DNA of 64,000 bases from Delphinapterus leucas (lineage: Eukaryota > Chordata > Mammalia > Artiodactyla > Monodontidae): NCBI RefSeq assembly GCF_002288925.2, contig NW_022097996.1, positions 13,016,139 through 13,080,138 on the forward strand. The letters run 5' to 3'. This document shows positions 10,236-21,894 of the stretch, piece by piece (the first letter of the stretch is position 1; every line of letters begins with the position of its first letter). A program made the position numbers and the translations under genes. A model generated the notes under the pieces. That model was not told the origin of the DNA. It did no database searches and saw only the letters and a list, made by a program, of their open reading frames with translations.

Positions 10236-12764
10236 TTGAAAGTATGCTTTTAAAATATATACTATTCAGTTAAAAACAGGATGTAATATTACATAGACAT
10301 GATCCCAATTTAGGTAAAATGTCACATGAACATGTATGCATGCGTTGAAAAGTCTGGAACAGAATACGCTATTAACAGCAAATTTCTTCGGCGATTTTCT
10401 AAGGATTTTACTAGTGTAAAATTGTTTTGGCTTTTCTACACTAAGCATGTTTGACCCTGAAGCCACCCCCACCCACCTCCTCATTCACCCCTCACCATCC
10501 TTTGTAACTTTGAAAGAGTCTGGAAGGATCTTCATGACCATTCACTTAGTTTTGATTAGGCATGTGTATGTGTGTAACACCTACACCAGCTTCTGACCTG
10601 GGCCTTATTTCTGGGTCAGAGAGCTGGCTGCTTGTTTTTTTTGTTTTTTTTTTTCTTGCTGTTGTTGGTTTTGTGCCTCAGTGGGGCATTCATTTTTCCA
10701 GATTTTTCCTATTGAGATTTCTAGACAAGAGACCTGATGAAGTCTTCATTTAGAGGGCTTGTCTGGAGGAGGTTGTGTATTTCCTTTGTCCTGAGTCTCT
10801 GCTGAGAGAAAGTAAATGGTCCCTCAGTTTTGGTATCATTTGGATGGATGGAAACTGTAGGGGCTCAAATATAATTACTTTATAAATAATGAATCAGGTA
10901 CTACTATTATTACTTTAAAAAAATCCCATTTTGGAATGTCTCTTGATAGCTGAAGTTTAATTTAGCCAAATAACTGTTCTGCATTAGCTAATGCAGCCCA
11001 TTATTTTTAGGCTCAGAAGATATTTCCAGCTGTACTGAAACAGTGGTGATCTATCACTCTTTCTGGGGCCACTTTCTTGGCCTGCCAGTGATGTATCTGG
11101 ACTTATTACTTTCCGGCGGCAGTAAGGTTAAGATGAGTTTAGTACTGTATTATCCAAGTATCCATGGGAGAGCCTATGCGATTCAATTCAATGCTATCTT
11201 CTCTTGAGCTCTTTTTTTAGAGTTCAAGTACTAAATAAACTCCTTTTTAATACTTTTGGTATGAAGTTAAGTGAATATACCACACATAGATAGTCAGTAT
11301 AGACTTGCTTACTATGTAAATAGACTATGTAAATAGCTCTAGCTGACTATAATATACATATATTTAAAGAAAACCTACCAAAATTAACTGTGATTATTTC
11401 TGTGTGAAGATTTATGAAAATCATTATATATTTTCTTCTGTATACATTTTTATAGCTTCTAAAGTAGGCATCTATCATTTCTGCAACCAGAAAAAAAGAG
11501 TTGGTTGAAACAGAATGTGTGTCTTTTTGAAGGCTTTGCCCTGATCTCACAGAATGCATTATGAGACATTTCAACCGTACACAGAGGGATTTCAATTTGA
11601 TGACCTGGCTCCTGTCATACCATTAAAAATAATTGACTGAAAATGCAATCCTGGGAGCTTTATTACTTCTATTCTGGCCTCTGTGGTTCACGGCAGGGAA
11701 ACTGATACCTAGGTAATTAGAGGGCACCTAATATCCTGATCCCAGACACACTGTAAGAGTCGTTCCACTGTGAGCAGGAACCCACATGACATAAATCCAG
11801 ACAGAAGATGCAAAATCTAAACAGATAGCAGGGGCTTCCAATTTTTCTCAGAAGTATCTTTAGTATTTCCTCTCTAGATAGTAAACCCCGATGCTGAAAA
11901 ATACCAAGTTCAGCCTCCATATTGCCCATCAATTCAAAAGCAGAAGCCCTAGAAGTAGCCCTCCACCATCCACTAACGTGGTTTGCAGCCACAGAATAGT
12001 AACTTGGTTTAGATTAAAATGTCATCCATCCCTTAGCCCAGATGGTTCTCAAGCATTCATGGTGTGAACATGAGCACTTGAATGTCAGAAGCCCTTTGGA
12101 CCAGGAGCTAGGCCCTAAGCACCTGGTCTGGAGGATGCCTGGAGTTTCTCCGTACCTCTCCTTATTCTACCCCCATCTCTGGGCGCTGATGCTCACGGAG
12201 CACTTCTTTGCCCCCAGTTGAAAAGATAGCCCCGTTCTTTCTTGTCACTTTAACTAACGGAATGCCAGTAAGGATCTGCATTCCCAACACATTTTACTTT
12301 ACCCTTCCAAAGCTCCATCCTTAAGCTCCTAGAAAATCCTCTTTGTGTTAGAAAGTATATCTAGAACTGGACTCCCATGTAGCCTTGATCTCTGATGCTC
12401 AGGACTTCAGCTTCTGCTCTCAGTTTGAATCATAACCGTGTCAGCAGCAACCCCCTAATAATGATCTCTCTCCTTTAGCCTTAAAAGTTTTCTTTCTGGC
12501 GCTTTTTCCTAAAAATGGTATCTAGCCAGCCACCTCTAGTACAATCTTTCTCACCTTTTCACTAAAAATATTCATTCACTTAATAGGTGAAAATGTACCA
12601 CCTCCAAAACTAGCACAGATGCTCAGCCTAATGCCAGGATCTGGGAGGCTGAGGGGACGGAAGCTCAGAGGGGTCAAGTACGCATGTCTGTCTTGCCCTT
12701 TCATTGTGACACACTGTGTAGAGCACTCCTTGATGGTGTTATTAATACTGAAATGTGTTTATTC
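10236..12764. other. Long gene-free stretch
   Basis: About 2.5 kb with no exon, RNA or clear transposon recognised. T-rich tracts lie near 10635-10655. The longest frames (up to about 90 codons) show no family resemblance. Confidence 0.55.
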
Positions 12765-13066
12765 TACCAGGAATAAATTGTAAATGTAGTACACTCCTAT
12801 CATATACCAATCAAAACATTTTTAACTTGACAAAATGCATCTAAAGTTCATCTAGAAGAATAAACACTTGAGAATGACTAAAAATATTTTGGAAAAGGAA
12901 AATAATGATGGGGACTTACCATACCAGATACCACAGCAGAGAGATAAAAGAGAATGAAAGTACATATATAGACTCTAGTGTATACAATGTTTCAGTATAA
13001 GATAAAAAACAATGGTAGTTTGTGTCAGTTCAGGAAAAAATGGTTTATTTAATAAATGATGTTGAG
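12765..13066 (+). mobile_element. Old L1 ORF2 fragment
   Basis: Diverged L1 ORF2 sequence ('taaagttcatctagaagaat', 'ggggacttaccataccaga'), cut by the SINE that follows. Confidence 0.6.
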
Positions 13067-13398
13067 GACTTCCCTGGTGGCGCAGTGGTTAGGAATCCGC
13101 CTGCCAATGCAGGGGACATGGGTTTGAGCCCTGGTCCAGGAAGATCCCACATGCTGCAGAGCAACTAAGCCTGTGTGTCACAACTACTGAGCCTGTGCTC
13201 TAGAGCCCACGAGCCACAACTACTGAAGCCCATGTGCCTAGAGCCCGTGCTCCACAACAAGAGAAGCCACTGCAATGAGAAGCCCGTGCACTGTGAAGAA
13301 GAGCAGCCCCTGCTTGCCGCAACTAGAGGAAAAAACCCGCGCACAGCAACGAAGACCCAATGCAGCCAAAAATAAAATTAATTAATTTTAAAAAGACA
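13067..13398 (+). mobile_element. Long CHR-type SINE
   Basis: Starts 'gacttccctggtggcgcagt', has tRNA boxes, the 'cacaactactga' body units, 'agacccaatgcagcc' and an ataaaattaatt-type tail. No clear TSD was found. Confidence 0.88.
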
Positions 13399-13489
13399 AA
13401 GATTAGAAGGAAGAGGAGAATTAAGTGTTTGAATACAGAAAGTATTTTAAACTGTTACAGTAAAAAACCCTCTTAAATAAAATTGAAAG

Positions 13490-13805
13490 GCAAACAACAA
13501 ACTTAAGAAAACAGCTGAAGGCATCACATGTTCTGATTTCAAACTGTATTGCAAAGCTGTAGTAATCAAAACAGTATGGTATTGGCATAAAAACAGAGAA
13601 TGAATCAGAGAGCCCAGAAATAAATTCATGCATATATGGTCAATTAATTTATGACAAAAGAGCCAAGAATATACAATGAGGAAAGGATAGTCTCTTCAAT
13701 AAATGGTGCTGGGAAAACTGGGCAGCCACATGCAAAAGAATAAAACTGCATCCCTATCTTACACTACACACAAAAACCAACTCAAGTTGGATTAAAGATC
13801 CTTGG
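13490..13805 (+). mobile_element. L1 ORF2 3' portion
   Basis: Classic L1 ORF2 end: 'aagctgtagtaatcaaaaca', 'gtatggtattggcata', 'caataaatggtgctggga', then 'ttggattaaagatcc'. Stops and indels break the frame. Confidence 0.85.
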
Positions 13806-14204
13806 TCCCAAAGGAGATTCTTATACATGAAGGCCATCTCCCTCATATTCAGATGTGGTCTCTGTAGGTGCAGGGAGTAGCAGTGACTTCCCCAGGGTTA
13901 TGCAGCAAGTGAGTGGCACCCCTGTTTCCTGTGTGGTGCTCTCCCAGCCCGCCCATCCCCCCACACTGACTATCCTAAGTGCCACATCCTGAGACAAAAG
14001 AAGGCAGGATCTTTCTCACCCCACACAACATACCTTGTAGGAAACTGCTCCAAGGCATTTGTAAGTCTATCAGCAAACATGTCTTGAGGGGCCAAATGGC
14101 AGGGGAAGTGGATTTTAGAAAGCATTTATAAGGTTGAATCTACTTCTTAGATCAGATCACTTCCTCATAAAGAACTGGCACTTGCACCCCACTTTAAAAT
14201 CAAG
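13806..14204. other. Gene-free; short MIR-like scrap
   Basis: A MIR-like stretch near 13895-13930 ('gggttatgcagcaagtgag'). The remainder is unassigned. Confidence 0.4.
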
Positions 14205-14985
14205 TTTTCACTTCATACCAATCAGGATGGTTATTATTAAAAAGAAACCTAAACAACAACAACAACAAAAAACAAAACCATGAAATAACAAGTGTTGGTG
14301 AGGATGTGAAAAATTTAGAACCCTTGTGACCTGTTGGTGGGGATGTAAAATGGTGCAGCTGCTGTGGAAAATAATATGGTGGTTCCTCAAAAAATTAAAT
14401 ACAGAATTACCAGATGATCCAGAGCTTCTACTTCTGGGTGTATACCCCAAAGAACTGAAAGCAGGGACTCACACAGGTATTTGTACACCAATTTTCATTG
14501 CATCATTATTCACAATAGCCAAAAGGTAGAAATAACCCAAAAGCCCATCAACAGATGAATGGATAAACAAAAGTGATATGTACATAAAAAACATTATTCA
14601 ATCTTAAAACGGAAGGAAACTCTGATATGTGCTACAACAAGGATGAACCTTGAGGGCATTATGCTGTGTGAAATAAGTCAGTCACAAGAGGACAAATACT
14701 GTATAACTCCACTTCTGTGAGTATTCAGAATAGGCAAATTCATAGAGACAGATAGTAGAATAGTGGTTAGCAGGGACTGGGAGTGGGGTGGGTGGTAAGT
14801 GGGGAATTATTGTTTAATGGGTATGGTGTTTCAGTTTTGGAAGATGAAAACGTTCTGGAGATGGAACCATCATAGTGGTGATGGTGGTACCTCCATGTGA
14901 ATATACTTAATGCCACTGTACATTTAAAAATGATTAAAATGGTAAATTTTTAATGTTTGCTTTACCAAATTTAAAAGAGAGCGAC
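14205..14985 (+). mobile_element. L1 ORF2 end plus 3' UTR
   Basis: L1 landmarks in order: 'accaatcaggatggttatta', 'aagtgttggtgaggatg', 'gtgcagctgctgtgg', 'catcaacagatgaatgg', then a 3' UTR to 'aaatggtaaatttttaatg'. A relict ORF2 peptide (MTCWWGCKMVQLLW) lies at 14326. Confidence 0.85.
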
Positions 14986-15635
14986 TTAAGAGACATAAAA
15001 AAAATCAAGTTAAATTAGTTTCCAAGAAGTTCCCACATCATTCTCAGCACAGTAATTGTTCCATGTTATTTTATAGCCTGCCATCACCTCTGTAGCCAAT
15101 GTATGATGTGTTTCAAATCCCTTAAAAGGGCAGTGCTGAGCAATATTGAGGGTTGCTGTTTAGTAATGTCATTTCAGTCTCTGAGACATACTGTTATATC
15201 AAGCCCTTTCTTCAAGAATGAAATAGGGACATTTTAAACAAATGGCTCCTTTCATTTTGTTGTATACCATTTAACTGGTTCACATCTCTTTTTTAATCAC
15301 TCAAGGGCAGAGGACTGTGACTTTGGAGAGTTCTCAGACTGGCTCTCCATTTCTCCTCCCACTGATTTATTATTTGGATGATGGTGTTCTTATTAACACA
15401 AGAGTTCTAGATGATGCACCACAAGAACCAAGGATAGAAGACAGGAATCTGATTCCACAAATGAGTACAAAACACTTTTGAAAGCTTGGGTAATCTGTGG
15501 TCTTTCAATTCTTGAGGCAGCACACTCTCCCAATGGTCTCTCTGCCTCAGTTTCTTCTCCAACCAATTCCAGTTCAACCCATCCTTTGGTGCCGAAAATC
15601 TCTTCCTGGAGCACAGCTTGGACACCTACTCAAAA
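14986..15635. other. Gene-free single-copy DNA
   Basis: No repeat family or gene is recognised. Confidence 0.5.
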
Positions 15636-15639
15636 GTAG

Positions 15640-15960
15640 TCCTTGGCTCTTGATGAAGCTTCCATGAGCTGCTCCAAACCTTCCCTGTGCCTCAACCAAA
15701 CTGTTGCTCTTGGGTTTTCCAGTTCTGTGCTTCCACGCAGTGTTCCCTTTTCCCAGACAGTCCTCCTTCCTTCCTTCAAAGCCTAACACAAATGTTGGTT
15801 CTTTTGGGATACCTTTTCAGAGTCCCCAACAAGAAACAATCTCTTTCTCAATCCTGTGAACCCCTTTAATGTGGTTCTATCTCCCCTACAGTAGTCACTG
15901 TTTTCTATTTGACTTAATTTATTTACATGCCATAAGTCCTCTATAGATGAAGTTGCTGGT
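15640..15960 (+). repeat. L2 LINE relic (tentative)
   Basis: C/T-rich L2-like order: a 'ttccagttctgtgcttccac' region, then 'ggataccttttcagagtcc', then 'gtagtcactgttttctat'. Highly diverged. Confidence 0.5.
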
Positions 15961-15974
15961 GGACGGTGTGGATA

Positions 15975-16350
15975 TCTGCTTTGGACTGACTGCTTGTATC
16001 CTCTCCTAATTCTTATGTTGAAACTCTAATTCCTATTGTGATGATATTTGGAGGTGGACCTTTGAGAGGTAATTAGGTCATGAGGGTGGAGCCCCCTTGA
16101 ATGGGATTAGTGCCCTAATAAGAAGAGATGTGAGAGAGATAAGCCATTTCTCTCTCTCTCTGCCATGTAAGGACACAGCAAGAAGACCAGGAAGTGGGCT
16201 CTTGCTAGACACCAAATATGTTGGCACCTTGATCTTAGACTTCTCAGCCTCCTGAAGTGCAAAATGCATGGTGAAATAAATGTTTGTTGTTTAAGCCACT
16301 CAGTCTATGAGATTCCATTATAGCAGCCCAAACTGGCTATGTCAGTATCT
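15975..16350 (+). mobile_element. MaLR-type (MLT1-like) LTR
   Basis: Near-complete solo LTR of the ERVL-MaLR family: 'cttatgttgaaactctaatt', 'ggaggtggacctttgagagg', 'taattaggtcatgagggtgg', 'gccatgtaaggacacagc', the poly(A) signal region 'ggtgaaataaatg', then 'agcagcccaaactggct'. No internal retroviral genes remain. Confidence 0.85.
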
Positions 16351-16424
16351 TATTAATATCTGTTTTTCAGAGACCCAGGCACATGGTAGATGCTGATGGA
16401 TGCTGAGGTAATGTTGAACAGAAT

Positions 16425-16975
16425 ATGTAATATCCAGTGACTCATTTCTGGAGTCACTTGTAGGATATATGTTCAATTTAAATCCTTAGCTGCATGTATA
16501 TTAAAAAAAAACCCAGAATGCCTCATAAGTTTACTTTGTTGGCATTCTCCCATGGCCTTGAGGACTGATTCCTACCCCTCCCCTCCCCCAAATACCACCA
16601 CTGTTGGCTTAAAATGAGAGCAGTAAGAGCTGAACTTGAGATACATTGGAACAATTATGTCCATGACTAAGAAAAATAGAATGATTGGTGCAATGGAAAG
16701 TAGCTGCAGTGCAGATCGACAGCACACTTTTCAGCTACTGAACTCAGCATATACGAGTCTGATTACAGCTAGGGGTGGGGGAGTGACAGTAGTGCAGTCC
16801 CTGCCCTTCTCCAAGGAGAAGTGCCCTGTGATGCAGCTTTGGGGATGGGACCAGTTCTTGGACTCCTTCTCTATGGAGCATGACTTGACGCTCATGATGC
16901 ATTCGGTGGGGTTTGGGAATCTGCATTGTAACTGAGGTGTCATGGTTCATTATCATAATGTTTGCCATTAATGGA
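16425..16975 (-). repeat. Inverted repeat pair, copy A (family not recognised)
   Basis: The reverse complement aligns over about 540 bp with 18785-19580 once the L1 at 18970-19214 is removed. Shared blocks include 'ccaatgtatctcaagttcag' against 'ccaatatatctccagctcag', 'agggcacttct' against 'agggcacttt', and 'gagtcactgga' against 'tagtcactgga'. Either both are copies of an old interspersed repeat or this is an ancient local inverted duplication. Confidence 0.7.
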
Positions 16976-17190
16976 GGCCTAACAGCGTGCTAGGTACTGT
17001 TCTGGGCATCTGTGCACTGCTAGCTCCCCCAACCACCCTCGGGGGGAGGCAGGACTGTTAGCTCCAGCTACGGACCTGGAAGGCTTACAGCAGTTAAGTG
17101 AGTTGGTCTGGGTCACAGCAAGGGCAAGTGGGAAAGGCTGACTATGAGCCAGCCTGGCTGCCTCTAAGCCCAGGCTCCCTACCCAACAGC
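16976..17190 (+). repeat. MIR SINE relic
   Basis: 'gctaggtactgttctgggca', then 'cagcagttaagtgagttgg', then 'tatgagccagcctggctgcc' follow the MIR order. Confidence 0.55.
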
Positions 17191-17654
17191 ATGCTGCACC
17201 CCAGCTCACATAAAGCCCTAGACTGAGGGTTGGGCCACTGGCGTCTCCCAGGCTGGCCAGGGAGTGGAAAAGTGCATTAACAGAGAACTGTGTCAAAAGT
17301 TCTTCTCCCAAAACGAAGGCTTCAGGGATCCAGTATTTTATTTTATGACTCTACATGCAATTTTTGCAAATGGTATGTTTGGCTCCAGTGGATCTTTCTT
17401 CACACCTTAATTAGTTCTAGTGACTGCTTTTATGTTGTTAGGCACTCAAGGAGAGAGAGACACCAGGAGTCTCGCTAATTCTCTTCTGTTCTGGGAACAC
17501 AGTGTCTTTTTTTTTTTTTTTTTTTTTGAGCAAAGTCTTTTGACTTATCTATCAACAATACTACAGTCATCTAATTAATCTCATTTCTTTCTGAGAAACT
17601 GGGACACTTTCAATGGGCCATCAGGAAGGCCAAAGTTGATAGCTTTAAAGAGGA
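17191..17654. other. Gene-free DNA with a T-tract
   Basis: A run of about 22 T lies at 17506-17527. No gene or repeat family is assigned to the remainder. Confidence 0.5.
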
Positions 17655-17810
17655 ATATGTGAGGTCTTTCACAACCAGGCACCTGCTTAATCTCCACTCC
17701 CCCACCCTGGCTGCTTCTCCCAAATGCATCTTAAGCTCCAGCAAACTGAGCCTCAAACTCTCCCTGCTGTCATCTACATGCCGTTCCTTCTATCCAAAAT
17801 ACCTTTGGTT
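17655..17810 (+). repeat. L2 LINE fragment (tentative)
   Basis: 'ctgctgtcatctacatgccg', then 'ttccttctatccaaaatacc', resembles the L2 3' region. Confidence 0.5.
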
Positions 17811-17874
17811 ATTGGTCTGGCCATTGGATATGAGTCTGTCAGGACTCAGGTTGTTCCTGGTTTCTGGAGGAAGG

Positions 17875-18110
17875 CGGAGCTGCAGTAGTGCAGCAGCTAT
17901 GCACACTGACTTCCATATCAGACAGACCTCACTCAGTGTTCCTGCCTCTGTGGCTTTGAACAAGCACCCTAACCTCAAGAAGCATCCATGTTCCCATCTG
18001 TTAAATGGGTACAAGTGGAGAACCTTCAACATAGGGCAGCTGCTGAGATAAAATAATTCATGCGAATCTTTACCATAATTAGGAGCACACAGCTAGGCGC
18101 TTGGCGAATG
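17875..18110 (+). repeat. MIR SINE relic
   Basis: Nearly full MIR order: 'gtagtgcagcagctatgc', 'ggctttgaacaagcacc', 'cccatctgttaaatgggtac', then 'cacagctaggcgcttgg'. Confidence 0.65.
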
Positions 18111-18179
18111 TTGGCTTCTTCGACTGTTGTCGGCTGGGTTGTCCCCCCTGCCACTTCCTTTCCCACCCTCAGCCTAAAG

Positions 18180-18400
18180 AAGCTGCCTCTTATTTATGAT
18201 CCAGTTGCCTGTGTGCCAGCTCCAGCATAGCAGTCACTGTACTGGTTATTGTCAGATTGTTTTTCTCCTTTTTTAGACTGAAAACTCTTCCAGGACAGAG
18301 ACCTTGAGCTTAAATTCTTCATTTCAAATGCCTGGTACAGTAGCTAATATATACTAGGCATTTAATAAGTAAAGGGATGATTGACCTCTTATAGTTCATT
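18180..18400 (+). repeat. L2 LINE 3' end
   Basis: 'agactgaaaactcttccagg' then 'acagagacc', and later 'atactaggcatttaataag', match the closing part of L2. Confidence 0.55.
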
Positions 18401-18404
18401 TATT

Positions 18405-18730
18405 CCTTTATGTATTACCTTTTACTTACCATGATCTCACTTGGGCACCACATGAGATAGGCATAGCAGAAAACCATATTTTATAGCAGAGGAGCAAATG
18501 AAATGAGCTTTCTAGGATCAACAGCACATGAGCAACAGAGTTTGGGCTGAACTGCAGGTGGCCTGACTCTTTGTCTGGTGCTCCTTCAGGGAAGGCTGAG
18601 GAACACACAGATTAAGAGCATGGGCTTTGGAAGTAGCCAGACCTGATCGCAAAATCTGCCTCTCCTACTCACCAGCTGGGACAATTTATTTTTATGTCCC
18701 AATCAACCGTTTCCTAGTCCTTAAATGCTG
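18405..18730 (+). repeat. Two adjacent MIR relics
   Basis: The first (about 18405-18600) has 'agcagaggagcaaatgaaat' and 'acagagtttgggctgaactg'. The second (about 18605-18730) starts 'attaagagcatgggctttgg' and has 'ctactcaccagctgggac'. Confidence 0.55.
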
Positions 18731-18784
18731 GTAACTGCAGTGCTTTTTCAGAGCACAGCCCAGTCCCAGTGCATCGTGAGAGCG

Positions 18785-19580
18785 CAGTCCATGGTGGCCA
18801 TTATTATGAGAATGAAATTGAAGTCCCTCATTACCATACAGATGCCGAATCCCACAGAATGCAGCGTAATCCCCAAACAGCCAATCTCAGAGAGCCAGAC
18901 GAGCCAGTGAGTGGGTGTTGGTCCCGTCCCCCAAACCAGGGCACTTTGCTGTGGAGAAAGAAAAGGACATATATACACGACCAAACGTAAAATAGATAGC
19001 TAGTGGGAAGCAGCCGCATAGCACAGGGAGATCAGCTCTGTGCTTTGTGACCACCTAGAGGGGTGGGATAGGGAGGGTGGGAGGGAGGGAGACGCAAGAA
19101 GGAAGAGATTTGGGAACATTTGTATATGTATAACTGATTCACTTTGTTATAGAGCAGAAACTAACACACCATTGTAAAGCAATTATACTCCAATAAAGAT
19201 GTTAAAAAAAAAAAGAAAGAAAAGGACAGTCTATGTCACTCTCCACTGTCACCCCACTCTCATCTGTATACTGCCTAGTTCACTGGTACAAGGGTGCTGT
19301 CCGGGTGCACTGCGGTATCTTTCACGTCCAAACAATTTAATTTATCCCAGTCACTGACGGTTTCTCCAATATATCTCCAGCTCAGCTCTTATTGCTACAT
19401 TTCACTCGGAGAGGGAGCGGAAGGTGGGAATCATTTGTCAAGGATATGGGAGAATAAGACATCCAACTTTCTGCAATAAAGAGGATGAAGCCCTGTGTTT
19501 TGCTTTCATACTGCATCCCGGGATTCAAAGTGTACATACACTGAGTAAGAGGCTCCCAAATTTAGTCACTGGACCTCTGC
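18785..19580 (+). repeat. Inverted repeat pair, copy B, interrupted by L1
   Basis: Homologous in reverse orientation to 16425-16975. The copy resumes after the L1: 'ggacagtctatgtcactc' aligns with 'ggactgcactactgtcact' of copy A, and homology runs on to about 19575. Family identity is unknown to me. Confidence 0.7.
18970..19214 (+). mobile_element. 5'-truncated L1 3' end
   Basis: Young L1 3' end ('taaaatagatagctagtggg', 'ctttgtgaccacctagaggg', 'actccaataaagatg', poly(A)). A 14-bp TSD, gaaagaaaaggaca, lies at 18956-18969 and 19215-19228. It is nested in repeat copy B. Confidence 0.92.
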
Positions 19581-19589
19581 ACTTTTTAA

Positions 19590-20470
19590 AAGATGTTTTG
19601 CTCATTGAGTCAACATTTGTTTAACTCCTAGTAAGCACCAGACTTGGGGGGTTCAGAAGTGAGTAAGATAAACTGTACAACCTCCCAAGCAATAGCTATA
19701 TAAGAGGAAAATGAGGTGAATAAGGAAATATTCGAAGACACAGTAGAAGTCTGTGGGAGCTGAGTTGCTGCAGTTCAGAGGAGAGAAAGGAGCAGACATT
19801 TGAATTCAGCCTTGAAGGTGGGGAAAAAGCAGTGCAGTGAAAGGGCACGGTATAAGTGACCGCAAGGGGAGGTTTGGGGCAGCTCATGGAAGGGGTGAGA
19901 GCAGGCAATGAAGGGCCAGCGATGATGCTGATCAGGGGCTGTTGACAATATCAGGTCTGCCCTCCAGGGGGACCTTCGGCAACAGTGGGTGCCTGGACTG
20001 CGGCTGGGGGGAGACTGAGGCAGAGGGAACTTTGGATGAGTGTGTTGCTTCAAAAATCAAGGACCCTGGGTGCCTCTTCTCTCTTAAGTGTTTTGTACTC
20101 AGTTATGGAGCCATCGGTTCTTCTGTTGAATTGTCCTGAATCCCGGTGCTAATTTTAGCATCAAAATCCAGAGACAGAAAATTATTAAAGAAGGGATGAA
20201 AAGTCATACGATGGCTGAAGTCAGAGCACAAAGCTCAGTCTGAGTGAGTCATCGAAGCTAGAGACACCAAGCCAGTAAATAACATTGTCCTGATGCAAAG
20301 AGCCATTTGTTTACAATGGCTACCCCTTTCTTTCTTGATGTGAAGGCTAAACAAAGCACACGTAATGAAGCTGAAGAGGATTTGTTAACCAGCAACCCTT
20401 AAACATTACCCAGCAACGTTTATGAAGCATTGTCACAGTCTCATTCCTGTGAGGTTGAGAAGGGCAATTC
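19590..20470. other. Gene-free; L2-like start
   Basis: The first 100 bp resemble reverse L2 ('gagtcaacatttgtttaac', then 'taagcaccagac'). The rest is unassigned. Confidence 0.4.
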
Positions 20471-20514
20471 AAGATGGGGTAATGAAAAAAAAAAAAAAAA
20501 AAGATGGGGTAATG
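20471..20514 (+). mobile_element. Poly(A)-only retro-insertion with TSD
   Basis: A 14-bp direct repeat, aagatggggtaatg, at 20471-20484 and 20501-20514 flanks nothing but a run of A (20485-20500). This is what an L1-mediated insertion that copied only the poly(A) tail would leave. A small tandem duplication next to an A tract is the alternative. Confidence 0.7.
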
Positions 20515-20663
20515 GAGGTGAGCCAGCCTTCACACCTTGCTCAGGTCAGAAGCAACATCAGGACCAGTGCCTAGAGCCCCACTGAATCTACTTAGTGGAC
20601 CTCTCAATCTGTTCATGGGAAGGATGGGCAGAGATAGACATCTGGATGAAGGGATGCTTTCTT

Positions 20664-20930
20664 GGGACTTCCCTGGTGGCACAGTGGTTAAGACTCCACA
20701 CACCCAATGCAGGGGGCCCAGATTTGATCCCTGGTCAGGGAACTAGATCCCACATGCATGCCACAACTAAGAGTTTGCGTGCCACATCTAAGTAGCCCAT
20801 AAGCTGCAACTAAGTAGCCCGTAAGCCGCAACTAAGGAGCCCATGAGCTGCAGCTAAGGAGCCTGCCTGCCGCAACTAAGACCCGGCACAACCAAATAAA
20901 TAAACAAATAAATATTTAAAAGAAACAAAA
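20664..20930 (+). mobile_element. Long CHR-type SINE with repeated body units
   Basis: SINE head 'acttccctggtggcacagt', then at least four 'gcaactaag(t/g)agccc' units and a taaataaac tail. A 13-bp TSD, gggatgctttctt, lies at 20651-20663 and 20931-20943. Confidence 0.92.
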
Positions 20931-20943
20931 GGGATGCTTTCTT

Positions 20944-21572
20944 CACAGGAAACCAGTCAGAGCTGGCTAGCTGGAAGATGAGGTTTGCATTTGTGTTTTG
21001 AAGCCAAGAAGAGTCGTTGTAACATCCCAGAGTTACTTAAGCTGGCTTGGGATCATGGCTAGTTTGGCTCTGATGGCTTTTGTCTGTATTTATGGCCAAC
21101 AGAGAATGGGCCCTCAAGTAGCTCAGCAAGGAGAAGCATTCTAAAAGATCCAGGGTGAAAGAGGACGTGCTGGCATGACTAGGGCTCTTCCGATGGTCTC
21201 AGAGTGATTGTCTTAGGCTTTACCTTCCATGGCCCCCATGGGAAAATTTCATGCATCAGAATAATAGTGATCCTGAGATGCAAATTATAAAGAGTACACT
21301 GCGTAAGTGCTCCTAATGAGCTTTACAGATTCAGGAGAAACATTTATTTGCTGAGGCAGCCTAGTTGTAAAAATAATGTATAAAGTAATTAACTACTTGA
21401 TAAGCAGCTAACTTTTACATTAGAAATTTATTTAAAGTAGTAATGATTCTACTGTATGCTAGGAACGTCAGTAATAATTATAAATGATATTCAAACTACA
21501 TCATCGACACTGGACATACAATTCCTCTAAAATTTGGTACAGCAACTTTCAGCTTGGAGAGCTCTTGAAAAT
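20944..21572. other. Gene-free single-copy DNA
   Basis: No gene or repeat family is recognised. Confidence 0.5.
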
Positions 21573-21582
21573 AAGTTGGATA

Positions 21583-21784
21583 GGGCTTCCCTGGTGGTGC
21601 AGTGGTTGAGAGTCTGCCTACCGATGCAGGGGACACGTGTTCGTGCCCTGGTCCGGGAAGATCCCACATGCCGCAGAGCGGCTGGGCCCGTGAGCCATGG
21701 CCGCTGAGCCTGCGCGTCCGGAGCCTGTGCTCCGCAACGGGAGAGGCCACAACAGTGAGAGGCCCGTGTACCGAAAAAAAAAAA
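21583..21784 (+). mobile_element. CHR-type SINE, 'cggctgggcccgtgagcc' subfamily
   Basis: Full element from 'gggcttccctggtggtgc' to 'gaggcccgtgtaccg' and poly(A). A 10-bp TSD, aagttggata, lies at 21573-21582 and 21785-21794. Confidence 0.93.
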
Positions 21785-21894
21785 AAGTTGGATAATCATT
21801 TGCCTTTATAATACAAAGTAGCACTAAAAGACCGCCCTTACCTTTTCCCCAAAGATCTCCCCTGTTTAACAGTCATTTACCTGGAATTCTATCA

